Position numbers and translations under genes: made by a program. This document shows positions 1 to 8,552 of a stretch of 64,000 nucleotides of DNA, piece by piece (within the stretch, counting starts at the first letter, position 1; the number at the start of each line of letters is the position of its first letter). The DNA lies in assembly GCF_022647665.1 (NCBI RefSeq), contig NZ_CP071872.1:2666001-2730000 (forward strand), given 5' to 3'. The notes under the pieces were generated by a model. That model had not been told where the DNA came from. It ran no database searches and was given only the letters and a program-made list of their open reading frames with translations. Origin of the DNA: Streptomyces formicae (GTDB lineage: Bacteria > Actinomycetota > Actinomycetes > Streptomycetales > Streptomycetaceae).

Positions 1-467
1 GTCGCGCCGAGCCCCGTCTCCGCGGTCTGCTGCACCATCTGCTCGACGGTCTCCACGTCACGTACGACCTTGGCCTGCAGGACGCCGGCGCTGACGCGCG
101 AGTGGTAGCCGATGGAGAGCTGCTGCATGCGGGTGCACAGCGCGGAGCGCAGCGTGGTGCCCATGCGGCGCACACTGCCGTACAGCAGGCGGACGTACAG
201 GACGTGCAGCGGGTAGTTGAGCAGAAGGATCAGCAGGATGGCTCCGGTGCTCAGCCAGATCCCGCCGATGGGCCGGTGCTCTACGACGGTGTCGATGATG
301 GACGCGGTGATCAGGGGCAGCAGCCAGACCGGACTGTGCTTGACCGTGAAGACGCCGACCGCTGCGACGAGACGGTCGCGGTCGGCGCGGAGCAGGTAGG
401 CGAGCGTGCGTACCGGGTGTTCGTCCCGGTAGCGATGGTCGAGCGGTCTCTCCGTGGACGACGCCAT
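1..467 (-). CDS. ABC transporter permease/ATP-binding protein, N-terminal part only
   Basis: The complement reads from an ATG at 467 off the left edge: 155 codons of a type I ABC exporter transmembrane domain. A ribosome binding site GGAGAAAGG (477-485) precedes the start. Two hydrophobic segments are visible, around residues 45-60 (VWLLPLITASIIDTVV) and 70-85 (WLSTGAILLILLLNYP). They are followed by the typical exporter linker RRMGTTLRSALCTRMQQLS and a helix that ends near ETVEQMVQQTAE. The nucleotide-binding domain lies outside the window, so the substrate (drug, lipid or peptide) cannot be told. It is separated by 300 bp from the regulator gene to its right and is probably not part of the sugar locus. 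Confidence 0.8.
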   Translation of the reverse strand, partial: MASSTERPLDHRYRDEHPVRTLAYLLRADRDRLVAAVGVFTVKHSPVWLLPLITASIIDTVVEHRPIGGIWLSTGAILLILLLNYPLHVLYVRLLYGSVRRMGTTLRSALCTRMQQLSIGYHSRVSAGVLQAKVVRDVETVEQMVQQTAETGLGA

Positions 468-766
468 CGGCGGTGGCCTTTCTCCAGGGGCTGCCAGGGG
501 GTGGATATCACCGTTGAAGCGAAGGGCTCGCAGTCGATCGTCCCCGCGCGCTCCCCAGCACCGTCGATTCTTTCCAGATGCTCCCCAAGGGGGCCCTGTT
601 TTGGATACAGGCGAGATGGAGTAGGCGGTCGTTCCGACGAGTCGGCGTGCGCGCGCTGAGTGACTGCAGCGGGCGAGCCACAGGGAATGTGCTCACCAGC
701 GGGTTCCTCGGGGCGGCCACGCGCGCGTTGGTGAGGAGTCCAGCGAAGCGGTCCGGTGGTGGGTGA
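468..766. other. Intergenic stretch without a recognised gene
   Basis: About 300 bp lie between the start of the ABC exporter gene and the 3' end of the regulator, both on the minus strand. I see no convincing coding frame, RNA gene or strong hairpin. Overlapping open frames here are GC-bias artefacts. It presumably holds the exporter promoter. Confidence 0.4.
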
Positions 767-1909
767 TCACGAATTTCCTGCCGCGCCGCACGAAGCCCTG
801 ACGTGCAGCCTCGGTACGAGGTCCACGTGGCGGCGCGATGCAGCCAAGTGTCCGGCGTGGGCGCCGCCTGCCCGCTCGCGTACCCGGCTGAGCAGCAGCT
901 GGACCGCAACCTGCCCCACCTCGTACTTGGGCGGTGCAACGGCCGTCAGCGGGAGGTCCGACAAGGCGCCGACGTCGTCCCCGTAAGCCACCAGAGCGAG
1001 GTCTTCCGGGACTCGGACGCCCTTGTTGCGCAGCATTTGGAGGAGCACCATCGCGTCGAAGTCGCTGAGTACGAGGGCGGCAGTCACCAGCCCGCGTGAC
1101 ACCGCGTCGGCGAGGTGGTCCGCGGCCGTATCCAGCTGCTGGTGGTCGAGGTGCCCTGCGTACAGTTCGGTCAGCTCCGTCGGTGGTTCGGTGATACCGA
1201 GCGAACCCAGTGCGGCCCGGTAGCCGGTCGCCAACCGGGCGGCCGTCGGGCTCACACCCGTGACCAGCGCGATCGCTGTGTGACCGAGTCCGAACAGATG
1301 GCGCACCGCCAGCCCCGCACCACTCTCGTGGTCCGAGCAGACACGGTCCAGCTCGGCGGCCTCCGTCCCCGCCTGTCCCCGGCGCTCGACCAGTACGGCG
1401 GGCACATCGCCTCCGAGCTCCGCAGTGTCGAGGGTGCTCCCCGGTGCATCCCAACTGGGCGTGAGGAGCAGTCCGTTCGCACCCAGCTTCCGCATCCGCT
1501 CGGTCTCGGCGACGTCCAGGTCGCGGCGGTATCCGGAGAACGCGAGGACAAGGCGGGCACCCACTTCAGCCGCGGTCTCCTGCGCGCCGCGGACGATCTC
1601 CGCGAAGTAGTGGGTCTGCGGTACGACCATGCCGAGGAGCAGGCCCGTGCTGACGCGGCGCGCCGACGCAGGCCCGGGCACCGCCGACTGCTGCGGAACG
1701 GCGGCAGCCGGCTCGGCCGGGGCGCCCGGCCAGGAGACTGCACCGCGCACCCGGTGCACCCTGCCGCGAGAGGCGAGCGTCTCCACGTCGCGCCGGGCAG
1801 TCACGGTGGAGACTCCCAGGCGCTCTGCGAGCTCGGTCACGCGCAATGACCCGCAGGCGCGCACGAGTTCGAGGATGCGCTCGTGGCGCTCATCCACTGT
1901 GTACCGCAT
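767..1909 (-). CDS. Hybrid transcriptional regulator: DeoR-type HTH plus LacI-type sugar-binding domain
   Basis: 380-residue predicted repressor. Residues 1-60 form a DeoR-type winged helix-turn-helix (RILELVRACGSLRVTELAER, then VSTVTARRDVETLASRGRV). From about residue 95 to the end comes a periplasmic-binding-protein-like domain of the LacI/GalR type (GLLLGMVVPQTHYFAEIVRGA, LFGLGHTAIALVTG, VPEDLALVAYGDD). I chose the ATG at 1909 because GGAG sits 8 bp upstream and the HTH begins right after it; a longer frame to 1993 has no ribosome binding site. It is divergent from the tandem lyase genes at 2372 and 3212 and is the natural candidate to control them in response to an imported sugar. It is the same architecture as the regulator at 8553-9617. 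Confidence 0.85.
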   Translation of the reverse strand: MRYTVDERHERILELVRACGSLRVTELAERLGVSTVTARRDVETLASRGRVHRVRGAVSWPGAPAEPAAAVPQQSAVPGPASARRVSTGLLLGMVVPQTHYFAEIVRGAQETAAEVGARLVLAFSGYRRDLDVAETERMRKLGANGLLLTPSWDAPGSTLDTAELGGDVPAVLVERRGQAGTEAAELDRVCSDHESGAGLAVRHLFGLGHTAIALVTGVSPTAARLATGYRAALGSLGITEPPTELTELYAGHLDHQQLDTAADHLADAVSRGLVTAALVLSDFDAMVLLQMLRNKGVRVPEDLALVAYGDDVGALSDLPLTAVAPPKYEVGQVAVQLLLSRVRERAGGAHAGHLAASRRHVDLVPRLHVRASCGAAGNS

Positions 1910-2228
1910 ACCACGCTCCGACGTCACTGTGACCGATGGGGTGGCCCGCCGGCCGGACGCACCGTGCAGCGCAAGCGTACTTCGGCGAGGCACGAGTCTC
2001 TTTCGATTGCAGAGAACGAGCGATCGCAGTGATCGGAAGAGCGGGAAGAGGGATGCGGGTCAAGCGTGGGGCGCGGACGACCCCTCTTGCACCTCAACAT
2101 CCGTGCTACGTCCGTGACTTCTCCGGGACTTGCTGCCTGAGCTGGGGTTGGGTCGTCCTGCGGTCTCGTCGCGGGAACGGTCAGAGACCGATCGGCGCTA
2201 TCGATTGACACTTTTCCTGACCGAATCG

Positions 2229-2256
2229 TTGACGCCGATCGTTTCGATCGTAAAAA
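2229..2256 (+). promoter_or_regulatory. Candidate promoter with internal operator for the tandem lyase genes
   Basis: A -35 hexamer TTGACG (2229-2234) is followed after 16 bp by an A-rich -10 (TAAAAA, 2251-2256). The spacer is almost filled by the inverted repeat CGATCG-TTT-CGATCG (2236-2250), well placed for a repressor to block RNA polymerase. A second TTGACA lies at 2205-2210. The divergent DeoR/LacI-type regulator is the likely ligand of the repeat. The site is read directly from sequence; its function is inferred. Confidence 0.5.
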
Positions 2257-2371
2257 ATCCTACTGCTCGCACAGCTTGAGCGGGCTGAAGGGGAACCATC
2301 GCACCTCCAGTGGGGCTCCTGCGCGGATGACCCCACCGGGCACCCCCCCCGCACATCCACAAGGAGGGCAC

Positions 2372-3151
2372 ATGCGACGACGTACGGTCCGTACCATCCT
2401 CGGAGGCTCGGGCGCGCAGCGGTCGACCGGACGCGCACCGTCCCGCCTCGCCCGCAAACGGTTTCACGCACTGCCCGTGGCGGCCGCTGCCATGACGCTC
2501 CTCAACGCGTCGTCCGCCAACGCCGCGGTCATCTGGAACGGGGACGCGTCCAATGGCAGCGGCGCGTTCGGCACGTTCCTGTGCGACGCCCCGTCGTACA
2601 TCACCACGCCGGACTGGGGCGACGGTCGCGGCAAGATCTGGGCCGTCACCAAGAAGGCGGGCTCCGACCGCTGCGAGCTGCACAACGTCCGCCTCAACGG
2701 CACGGAGTACGCGTACTCGCCCGGCCGGGCGTACTGGTTCGGCTGGGAGTCCATGACCAGCACCGACAACGCTGCCACCGTGTTCCAGTGGAAGTCGCAA
2801 GGCCCCACTCACCAGCAGAACTACCCGATTCTCATGGCTGTCTCGGAGAGCCGGCTGAAGGTCTGGTACGTCGCGCCGGGGCAGGTGTGGCACGACGTCG
2901 GCAGCATCCCGTGGAAGCCGCAGACCTGGCACAGGATCGAGCTGGGGATCAACGTCCAGTCCGGCACGAACGGCGGGTTCGAGGTGTGGCTGGACGGGCA
3001 GCGGTTCGTCAACGCGGGCAACGCGCGGACCTGGGACGACACGGGAAACAAGCCGCGTTGGGGCACGTACGGCTCGTCGATCCTGAACCAGGACTCGGTC
3101 AACTGGATCAACGACCTGAAGATGGGCGACACCCGCGGCGACGTGGATTAG
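2372..3151 (+). CDS. Secreted heparin-lyase-I-like polysaccharide lyase (copy 1)
   Basis: 259 residues, with a long basic signal region (MRRRTVRTILGG, then a hydrophobic run to about residue 50 ending SSANA). The mature part starts AVIWNGDASNGSGAFGTF and matches the compact beta-jelly-roll family called heparin lyase I-like/PF14099. Conserved blocks include FGWESM, VFQWKSQ, LKVWYVAPG, IELGIN, EVWLDGQR and WINDLKMG. Such enzymes cleave uronate-containing polysaccharides by beta-elimination; the exact substrate is not readable from sequence. The ATG at 2372 follows the ribosome binding site AAGGAGGG. The next gene is a close paralogue 60 bp downstream, presumably cotranscribed from the promoter near 2229. 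Confidence 0.82.
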   Translation: MRRRTVRTILGGSGAQRSTGRAPSRLARKRFHALPVAAAAMTLLNASSANAAVIWNGDASNGSGAFGTFLCDAPSYITTPDWGDGRGKIWAVTKKAGSDRCELHNVRLNGTEYAYSPGRAYWFGWESMTSTDNAATVFQWKSQGPTHQQNYPILMAVSESRLKVWYVAPGQVWHDVGSIPWKPQTWHRIELGINVQSGTNGGFEVWLDGQRFVNAGNARTWDDTGNKPRWGTYGSSILNQDSVNWINDLKMGDTRGDVD

Positions 3152-3211
3152 CCCTACCCCCACCCCTGCCTCGCTGACAGAGGGGGCCGACGATCTCAAG
3201 GAGGACACATC

Positions 3212-3952
3212 ATGCGTCGACGCACGGTCCGGACCACCTCCCGCCATCCGCGCAAGCGGCTGCTCGCACTGCCCTCGGCCGCGGCCTCCATGGTGCTCAT
3301 CATGGCCACGCCCGCCAGTGCATCGCTCATATGGAACGGTGACGCGTCGAACGGCAGCGCCGCGTTCGGCACGTTCCTCTGCGACGACCCTTCCTACGTC
3401 TACACGCCGGACTGGGGCGACGGCCGCGGAATGATCTGGGGCTTCACCAAGGTGGCGGGCTCCGACCGCTGCGAGGCGCACAACGTCCGGGTCGGCGGTT
3501 CGGAGTACAACTTCCAGCCCGGGCGGGCCTATTGGTTCGGCTGGGAGTCCATGACGAAGACCGGCAACGCGCAGACGGTCTTCCAGTGGAAGTCCAACGG
3601 CACCAACGACCAGCACGAGCAGAACTACCCGGTGATCATGAAGGTCGAGGACAGCAAGCTCAAGGTCTGGTACGTCGCGCCGGGCGAGCAGTGGATCTCC
3701 GTCGGCTCCGCGAACTGGGCCCCGGCGGCGTGGCACAAGATCAAACTGGGGATCAACGCCCAGTCGGGAACGAGCGGTTCGATCGAGGTGTGGCTGGACG
3801 GGCAGCGGATCGTCAACCACGGCAACGCACGGACCTGGGACGTCCTCGGCAACAAGCCCCGGTGGGGCACGTACGGGTCCACGATCTCGGGCGTGGAGTC
3901 GGTCAACTGGATCAACGACCTGAAGATGGGCACGACGAGCGGCGACGTGTAG
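3212..3952 (+). CDS. Secreted heparin-lyase-I-like polysaccharide lyase (copy 2)
   Basis: 246 residues; a tandem paralogue of the preceding gene, sharing the block order WNGDASNGSAAFGTFLC, TPDWGDGRG, FGWESM, VFQWKS, LKVWYVAPG, VWLDGQR and NWINDLKMG, with a differing signal peptide and loops (for example NGTNDQHEQNYP in place of GPTHQQNYP). The signal peptide is MRRRTVRTTSRHPRKR followed by a hydrophobic core ending ATPASAS. The ribosome binding site CAAGGAGGAC stands before the ATG. Divergence in the loops may mean the two copies prefer different glycans. A strong hairpin terminator follows at 3963-4000. Confidence 0.82.
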   Translation: MRRRTVRTTSRHPRKRLLALPSAAASMVLIMATPASASLIWNGDASNGSAAFGTFLCDDPSYVYTPDWGDGRGMIWGFTKVAGSDRCEAHNVRVGGSEYNFQPGRAYWFGWESMTKTGNAQTVFQWKSNGTNDQHEQNYPVIMKVEDSKLKVWYVAPGEQWISVGSANWAPAAWHKIKLGINAQSGTSGSIEVWLDGQRIVNHGNARTWDVLGNKPRWGTYGSTISGVESVNWINDLKMGTTSGDV

Positions 3953-3962
3953 GCCCGAACGA

Positions 3963-4000
3963 CGGTAGTGGGACCGCCCATTGGGGCGGGCCCACTACCG
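3963..4000. terminator. Hairpin terminator after the tandem lyases
   Basis: Arms CGGTAGTGGG (3963-3972) and CCCACTACCG (3991-4000), with an inner CCGCCC/GGGCGG stem, form a long GC-rich hairpin directly after the second lyase gene. It may also serve the leftward operon whose last gene ends at 4075. Confidence 0.7.
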
Positions 4001-4074
4001 CTCACGGCCGATCGGGACGGTGTCCGGTGCCCCCGGCGGCGTGGCTGCGGCCACCGTCCCGGGGCGTCCCGGGG

Positions 4075-5118
4075 TCAGGCGGAGCGGGCCAGGGTTGCGG
4101 GGTGGACGGCGTAGTGGAAGGGCCGCCCTCGGGCGTAGCGGGTCAGCTCGTCGATGACGGTGTCCGCGAGTCGGCCCAGTTCATTGCCGAGGGAGCCGGC
4201 GATGTGGGGGGTGAGCAGGACGTTCGGCAGGTCGTAGAGGGGTGAGCAGGGCGGCAGGACATCCGGCTGTGTGACGTCGAGTACGGCATACAGGCGGCCG
4301 GAGACCAGCTCCGCGGTGAGTGCTTCGGTGTCGACGAGGGATCCGCGCGAGGTGTTGATCAGGGTGGCTCCGTCGCGCATCCTGCCGAGGCGGGCCGCAT
4401 CCAGCAGGTGGCGGGTCTCCGGGAGTTCGGGAGCGTGGATGGTCACCACGTCGCTGCGGCGCACCAGTTCGTCCAGGGTGCTCTTCTCGGCTCCCAGCCC
4501 GGTGGCGGCCCGGGACGCCAGGTACGGGTCGTACACCAGCACGTTGACGTCGTACGCGCGGAGCAGTTCGATGACGCGGCGGCCGGTGCGCGAGGCGCCG
4601 ATCACGCCGACGGTGGTGCGGTAGTTGCCGACGGCGGGGAAAAGCCTCAGGGGGTCGAGCTGGGCACGGGTGTCGCGGTACATGTGCGACGCCGTCAGAA
4701 CCCGCTTGCCGGCGAAGACGATCGCGGCGACGGTGTACTCGGCGACAGGCCGGGCATTGGCCTCGGCCGCGGTCGTCACGGAGATCCCCCGGTCCCAGAC
4801 GGCCTCGGTCACCAGTGCCTTGACGCTGCCGGCAGCGTGCACGACCGCGCGCAGGGCAGGCATCAGGACGAGCGCCTCCTCGGTGATCGGCGGGCAGCCC
4901 CACCCGGTGAGCAGCACCTCGGCTTCGCGCAGCGCGGCCACCGCCTGCGGTCCGGGTGCCGCGAAGTCGGTGACCAGCAGTGCCGGGTCCAGGTCCGCGG
5001 TGGAGCGCAGCCGAAGGAGGGCATGGTCGTCCAGTACGGCTGCCCTGGTCTCCTCGGCCATGGCAAGGACGGTGCGGGGGCCGGGAGCGTCTGCGGACGG
5101 TTGCTTGTCGAGGGTCAC
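4075..5118 (-). CDS. D-isomer-specific 2-hydroxyacid dehydrogenase family protein
   Basis: 347 residues. The start is a GTG at 5118 that overlaps the permease stop (GTGA), so translation is coupled. The NAD-binding part shows VGVIGASRTGRR (about residue 177), then the catalytic Arg region INTSRGSLVDTEAL and the catalytic His in LLTPHIAGS. The position of the usual acidic residue (Glu before Pro in DVTEPEP-like segments) reads DVTQPDVLPP, so an Asp seems to stand in for Glu. As the last gene of a sugar importer operon it probably oxidises or reduces an acidic sugar breakdown product, such as a keto-uronate. That role is inferred from position only. Confidence 0.8.
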   Translation of the reverse strand: MTLDKQPSADAPGPRTVLAMAEETRAAVLDDHALLRLRSTADLDPALLVTDFAAPGPQAVAALREAEVLLTGWGCPPITEEALVLMPALRAVVHAAGSVKALVTEAVWDRGISVTTAAEANARPVAEYTVAAIVFAGKRVLTASHMYRDTRAQLDPLRLFPAVGNYRTTVGVIGASRTGRRVIELLRAYDVNVLVYDPYLASRAATGLGAEKSTLDELVRRSDVVTIHAPELPETRHLLDAARLGRMRDGATLINTSRGSLVDTEALTAELVSGRLYAVLDVTQPDVLPPCSPLYDLPNVLLTPHIAGSLGNELGRLADTVIDELTRYARGRPFHYAVHPATLARSA

Positions 5119-6056
5119 TTGACGGCTCCGGCGGTGAGTCCGGAGCGCCAGAAACGCTGCAGTCCGATGAAGGCGATGACCAGGGGAACGACGGCGACCA
5201 CGGAGCCGGTGATGACCAGGGAGTACATGTCGGGCGCTTGGGTGAGGGTGCTGTTCCACATGAACAGGCCCAGGTTGACGGGGAAGAGCTCTTCGTCGTT
5301 GAGCATGATCAGTGCGCCGTAGAAGTTGTTCCAACTGGCGGTGAACGAGAAGAGGAACAGCGTCACAAAGCCCGGAGTGAGCATCGGCAGGGCGACGTTG
5401 ATGAACGTGCGGAGTTCGGACGCACCGTCGACGCGGGCGGCCTCCAGGACTTCTACGGGCACATAGCCCTCGGAGAAGACCCGGGCCAGGTAGACACCGA
5501 ACGGATTGACCAGCGCCGGGAGCAGCATCGCCCAGTACGTGTTGACCAGACCCACTTCGGAGAAGAGGAGATACATCGGCAGCGTGAGCACGGCTCCGGG
5601 CACCAGCACGCCGGCCAGCACCACGCCGAACAGCTTCCCCTTGCCCGGGAACTCGTACTTGTCGAAGGCGTAACCGGCTACCACGGAGATCATCGTGGAC
5701 GCGAGCGAGCCGACGACCGCGTACACCAGGGTGTTCAGCAGCCAGCGCAGGTAGATCCCTTCGTTGAAGGTGAAGACGCGGCGCAGGTTCTCGATGAGGT
5801 TGAAGTCACCGAGAGCGAACCCGGATGTCGCGAAGAGATCGGCGCTGTCCTTGGTGACCGCGAAGACCATCCAGGTGAGCGGCAGGAAGGTGTAGACGGC
5901 CGCGACGAGGAGAAGTCCGTTGACCGCCGTCCTGGAGGCCCAGGTCCTGGACCTCCTCGCGCTGCCGGCGAAGCCGGGACGACCGGCGCTCTTGCCCGGG
6001 GGTGCGGTGGGCACGTCGGGTGCGGTGACGTCGCCGACAAGGGTGTGCGGGCTCAT
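5115..6056 (-). CDS. Carbohydrate ABC transporter permease, MalG type
   Basis: 313 residues with six hydrophobic segments and the cytoplasmic coupling loop EAARVDGASELRTFINVALP (EAA motif). It carries about 45 residues of Pro/Gly-rich N-terminal extension before the first membrane helix. The ATG overlaps the stop of the upstream permease by 4 bp (ATGA, 6053-6056), and its own stop overlaps the dehydrogenase start. It is the second membrane subunit of the importer encoded by the operon running from 8383 to 4075. No ATPase gene is present, so a shared MsiK-type ATPase encoded elsewhere is expected, as is usual in Streptomyces. Confidence 0.9.
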   Translation of the reverse strand: MSPHTLVGDVTAPDVPTAPPGKSAGRPGFAGSARRSRTWASRTAVNGLLLVAAVYTFLPLTWMVFAVTKDSADLFATSGFALGDFNLIENLRRVFTFNEGIYLRWLLNTLVYAVVGSLASTMISVVAGYAFDKYEFPGKGKLFGVVLAGVLVPGAVLTLPMYLLFSEVGLVNTYWAMLLPALVNPFGVYLARVFSEGYVPVEVLEAARVDGASELRTFINVALPMLTPGFVTLFLFSFTASWNNFYGALIMLNDEELFPVNLGLFMWNSTLTQAPDMYSLVITGSVVAVVPLVIAFIGLQRFWRSGLTAGAVK

Positions 6057-6979
6057 GCTTCCTTCCACCGGTTCCCGAGCGTGGTGACCACGTAGGAGAG
6101 CCCGCCCGCGACGGCGGCGAGCAGGATCGCGCCGGCGGCCGCGGCGCCGTAGTCGTGGTCGACGAACGCCCTGTTGACGATGTAGATCATCGGCGACCAC
6201 TCGCCCACGCTTGCCGCTCGCGAGGAGAGCACCTTGGGCTCGGTGAAGAGCTGGACGGCACCGACGCAGGTGAACAGCACGGTCAGCACCACCGTGGACC
6301 GAATGTACGGGACCTTGATCTGCAGGGCGGTACGCCAGGCGCCCGCCCCGTCCACCACAGCGGCTTCGACGACCTCGCGGGGGACCGCCTGCAGCGCAGC
6401 GAAGAAGATGATCATGTTGTAGCCGACCCACTGCCACAGGGCCATGTTGATCAGCGAGGACAGCCGGTGGCCGCCGGAGAAGAAGTCCCACTCCCCTCCC
6501 GCCGCCTGGATCCAGTCGAGCACCGGGCTCAGCCCCGGGGTGTAGAGGTAGATCCAGATGATCGTGGCGATCAGGCCGGGTACGGCATGCGGCAGGAAGA
6601 GAGCGAGCTGGAAGAACCGCTTCGCCCGGGCGTAGGCGGAGTCGAGCACCAGCGCGAGGGCCAGCCCTGTGCCGACCATGATCGGGATATAGAAGGCGCA
6701 GTAGGAGGCGACGTTGAGGAACGACTCCAGGAAGACGGGGTCGCTCAGGGCCCGGGTGTAGTTCGCCAGGCCGACGAAGGCGCGTCGGGTGCCGCCGAAC
6801 CCCAGTCCGCTGGATGCCTGCTCACGGAACAGGCTCATCCATACCGAGTAGAGCACGGGCGCCGCGGTCATCGTGGTGAAGAGCAGGAAGAACGGGGTGA
6901 TGAAGAGCACTGCGGTGCGGCGCTGGCTGCGGCGCAGTGCGGCAATGGGACTCCTGGGGGGAGCGGCGGATGGTGGCAC
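6053..6979 (-). CDS. Carbohydrate ABC transporter permease, MalF type
   Basis: 308 residues, GTG start at 6979 with AAGGAG 11 bp upstream. The first membrane helix is LFITPFFLLFTTMTAAPVLY. The EAA loop is VVEAAVVDGAGAWRTALQIK. It pairs with the downstream MalG-type permease (4-bp overlap) and with the lipoprotein encoded just upstream. Together they form a CUT1-class importer whose proximity to PL8, GH20 and a hyaluronidase-like gene suggests uptake of oligosaccharides from an acidic aminosugar polymer. That substrate is an inference. Confidence 0.9.
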   Translation of the reverse strand: MPPSAAPPRSPIAALRRSQRRTAVLFITPFFLLFTTMTAAPVLYSVWMSLFREQASSGLGFGGTRRAFVGLANYTRALSDPVFLESFLNVASYCAFYIPIMVGTGLALALVLDSAYARAKRFFQLALFLPHAVPGLIATIIWIYLYTPGLSPVLDWIQAAGGEWDFFSGGHRLSSLINMALWQWVGYNMIIFFAALQAVPREVVEAAVVDGAGAWRTALQIKVPYIRSTVVLTVLFTCVGAVQLFTEPKVLSSRAASVGEWSPMIYIVNRAFVDHDYGAAAAGAILLAAVAGGLSYVVTTLGNRWKEA

Positions 6980-7054
6980 GGTGACTCCTTGGCCGGGGTG
7001 GGGCGCCTGCGGGACGGGAGGAGGGGCGGCCGCCGGAACGTGGCAGCCGCCCCG

Positions 7055-8383
7055 TCACCTCACTCCGCGAGCTTCAGACCACGGCCCTTGATCGTGGACT
7101 CCGCTTCCTCCTGGCCCGCATCGAGACCCTTGAGGAGGGCCCTCCTTGCTCTCCACCTCTTCGATCTTGATCTTCACCGAGCTCTGCACCGGTCCCCAGA
7201 CCCAACCGGTCGGGATCGTGGCCACCTGGTCGTGGGCGAGCGCGTAGAGATCCTGGCCGCCGAAGTAGGAGGAGGTGTCGAACGCCTCGGAGGCGACCTT
7301 CTCCATGGCCGGGTTGGCCGGCAGAGTGCTGCTGGGCGAGGTCTGGGACTTGATCCTGGCCACCATCGAATCCGGCTCGGTGGTCAGCCACTTGATGAAC
7401 TCCACCGCGGCCTCGGCGTTCTTGCCGCCCTTGGGCACCGCGTAACTGGAACCGCCGTAGGAGCCGCTGGCGTCGGTGCCCCAGTTCGGCATGGGGGCGG
7501 CGGCCCACTTGCCCTTCAGGGTCGGCATGTTCACGCTGAAGCCACCCGCGCTCCAGGAGGCGCCGAGGATGCTGGTCGTGGTGCCGTCCAGCCGCGACTT
7601 GGTCTCCTCCTCCGAGTAGGGAGCGTAGTCGAAGACCAGACCGCCCTGCCGCATGCCTTCCCAGTACTCCGCGACCTTCTGCGAGGTGGCGTCGTTGATG
7701 TTCACCTTCCAGGCGTCGTCTTCGGTCGAGAACCACTTGGCGCCCGCCTGCCAGGACAGGGCAGCCAGCATCATCGCGTCCGTGCCGAAGCTGGCGATCC
7801 TGGCCTTGGGCTCCGCCTTCTTGATCTTCTCGGCGGCACTCCTGAACTCGTCCCAGGTCCTGGGAACCTCCACGCCGTACTTCTCGTACAGATCCTTGCG
7901 GTAGTAGAGGATCTGCGGGGCGATGTCGAACGGTACGGCCCAGCTCTTGCCGCCGAGATTCACCAGGTTCTGGACCGATTCGGGGAATTCGTTCCTGACG
8001 GTGTCGCCCGCCAGATCGCTGAGGTCCTGGAGGTCGCCCTGGCTGACGAATTCCGGGAGCGCCTGGTATTCGATCGTGGTGACATCCGGGGCGTTGCCCG
8101 CCTTGATCGCGTTACTGATCTTGCTGTAGCCGTCGGGCCCACCGGGGATCTGCGAGAACTTGATCTGGATGTCCTTGTGGGTTCTGTTGAACTCCTCGGT
8201 GGCCTCCTTCGCTCCACTCGTCCACGTCCAGAAGGTGAGGGTGACCGGCTTGCCGTCGGCCTTGCCCTCGGTGGACGCGGGGTCGGAACCACTGCCGCAG
8301 GCGGTGGCGAGGACGGCCAGCGTCAGGGTGACGGCGGCAAGGGCTGTACGGGGTGTACGGGGTGTACGGGAAGAGGGCTTCAT
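7055..8383 (-). CDS. Extracellular sugar-binding lipoprotein (ABC importer), 3' end frameshifted
   Basis: Predicted CUT1 solute-binding protein. The N-terminus has a lipoprotein signal (LAVLATACGSGS) with Cys near residue 29, then TLTFWTWTSGAKEA and WAVPFDIAPQILYYRKDLYE typical of this family. The start ATG at 8383 follows GGAG. The reading frame as given ends in an atypical tail rich in Gly and Pro. Removing one G in the run near 7138-7143 gives a natural ending (ALLKGLDAGQEEAEST, then IKGRGLKLAE) that stops at 7060. This is either an assembly indel or a real mutation of the last 26 codons. It delivers sugar to the permeases encoded downstream. Confidence 0.85.
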   Translation of the reverse strand: MKPSSRTPRTPRTALAAVTLTLAVLATACGSGSDPASTEGKADGKPVTLTFWTWTSGAKEATEEFNRTHKDIQIKFSQIPGGPDGYSKISNAIKAGNAPDVTTIEYQALPEFVSQGDLQDLSDLAGDTVRNEFPESVQNLVNLGGKSWAVPFDIAPQILYYRKDLYEKYGVEVPRTWDEFRSAAEKIKKAEPKARIASFGTDAMMLAALSWQAGAKWFSTEDDAWKVNINDATSQKVAEYWEGMRQGGLVFDYAPYSEEETKSRLDGTTTSILGASWSAGGFSVNMPTLKGKWAAAPMPNWGTDASGSYGGSSYAVPKGGKNAEAAVEFIKWLTTEPDSMVARIKSQTSPSSTLPANPAMEKVASEAFDTSSYFGGQDLYALAHDQVATIPTGWVWGPVQSSVKIKIEEVESKEGPPQGSRCGPGGSGVHDQGPWSEARGVR

Positions 8384-8427
8384 CGCTCAACTCCTGCTAG
8401 GGCCTGAGTGCGAGGCACGCGCTGGCA

Positions 8428-8456
8428 ATAAAGCGCACAGGATCGAACTGAGTCAA
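8428..8456 (-). promoter_or_regulatory. Candidate promoter of the sugar importer operon
   Basis: On the minus strand a TTGACT (complement of 8451-8456) is followed after 17-18 bp by CTTTAT/TTTATT (about 8427-8433). It lies 45 bp before the binding-protein start. Just upstream (about 8466-8490) is an AT-richer segment containing AATCGATC, which also occurs beside the inverted repeat at 9677-9704, so the same regulator may bind both. Confidence 0.4.
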
Positions 8457-8552
8457 CAGGAAAGCGACAATCGATCAAAACAAGACGACAGTGATCTACG
8501 GATCTTGGGATCTAGGGACGCCGGAGCGGCCTGGGACGCGACTGCGGCTCCC

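Noticed and set aside
2198..3820. 540-codon open frame on the minus strand across the lyase genes
   Set aside because: It is antisense to two clear secreted lyases with signal peptides and ribosome binding sites; Val/Asp/Arg/Gly-rich composition is typical of a GC-rich shadow frame.
6155..8407. 750-codon plus-strand frame across the importer genes
   Set aside because: Antisense to the binding protein and permease genes; low-complexity Gly/Arg/Val composition without motifs.
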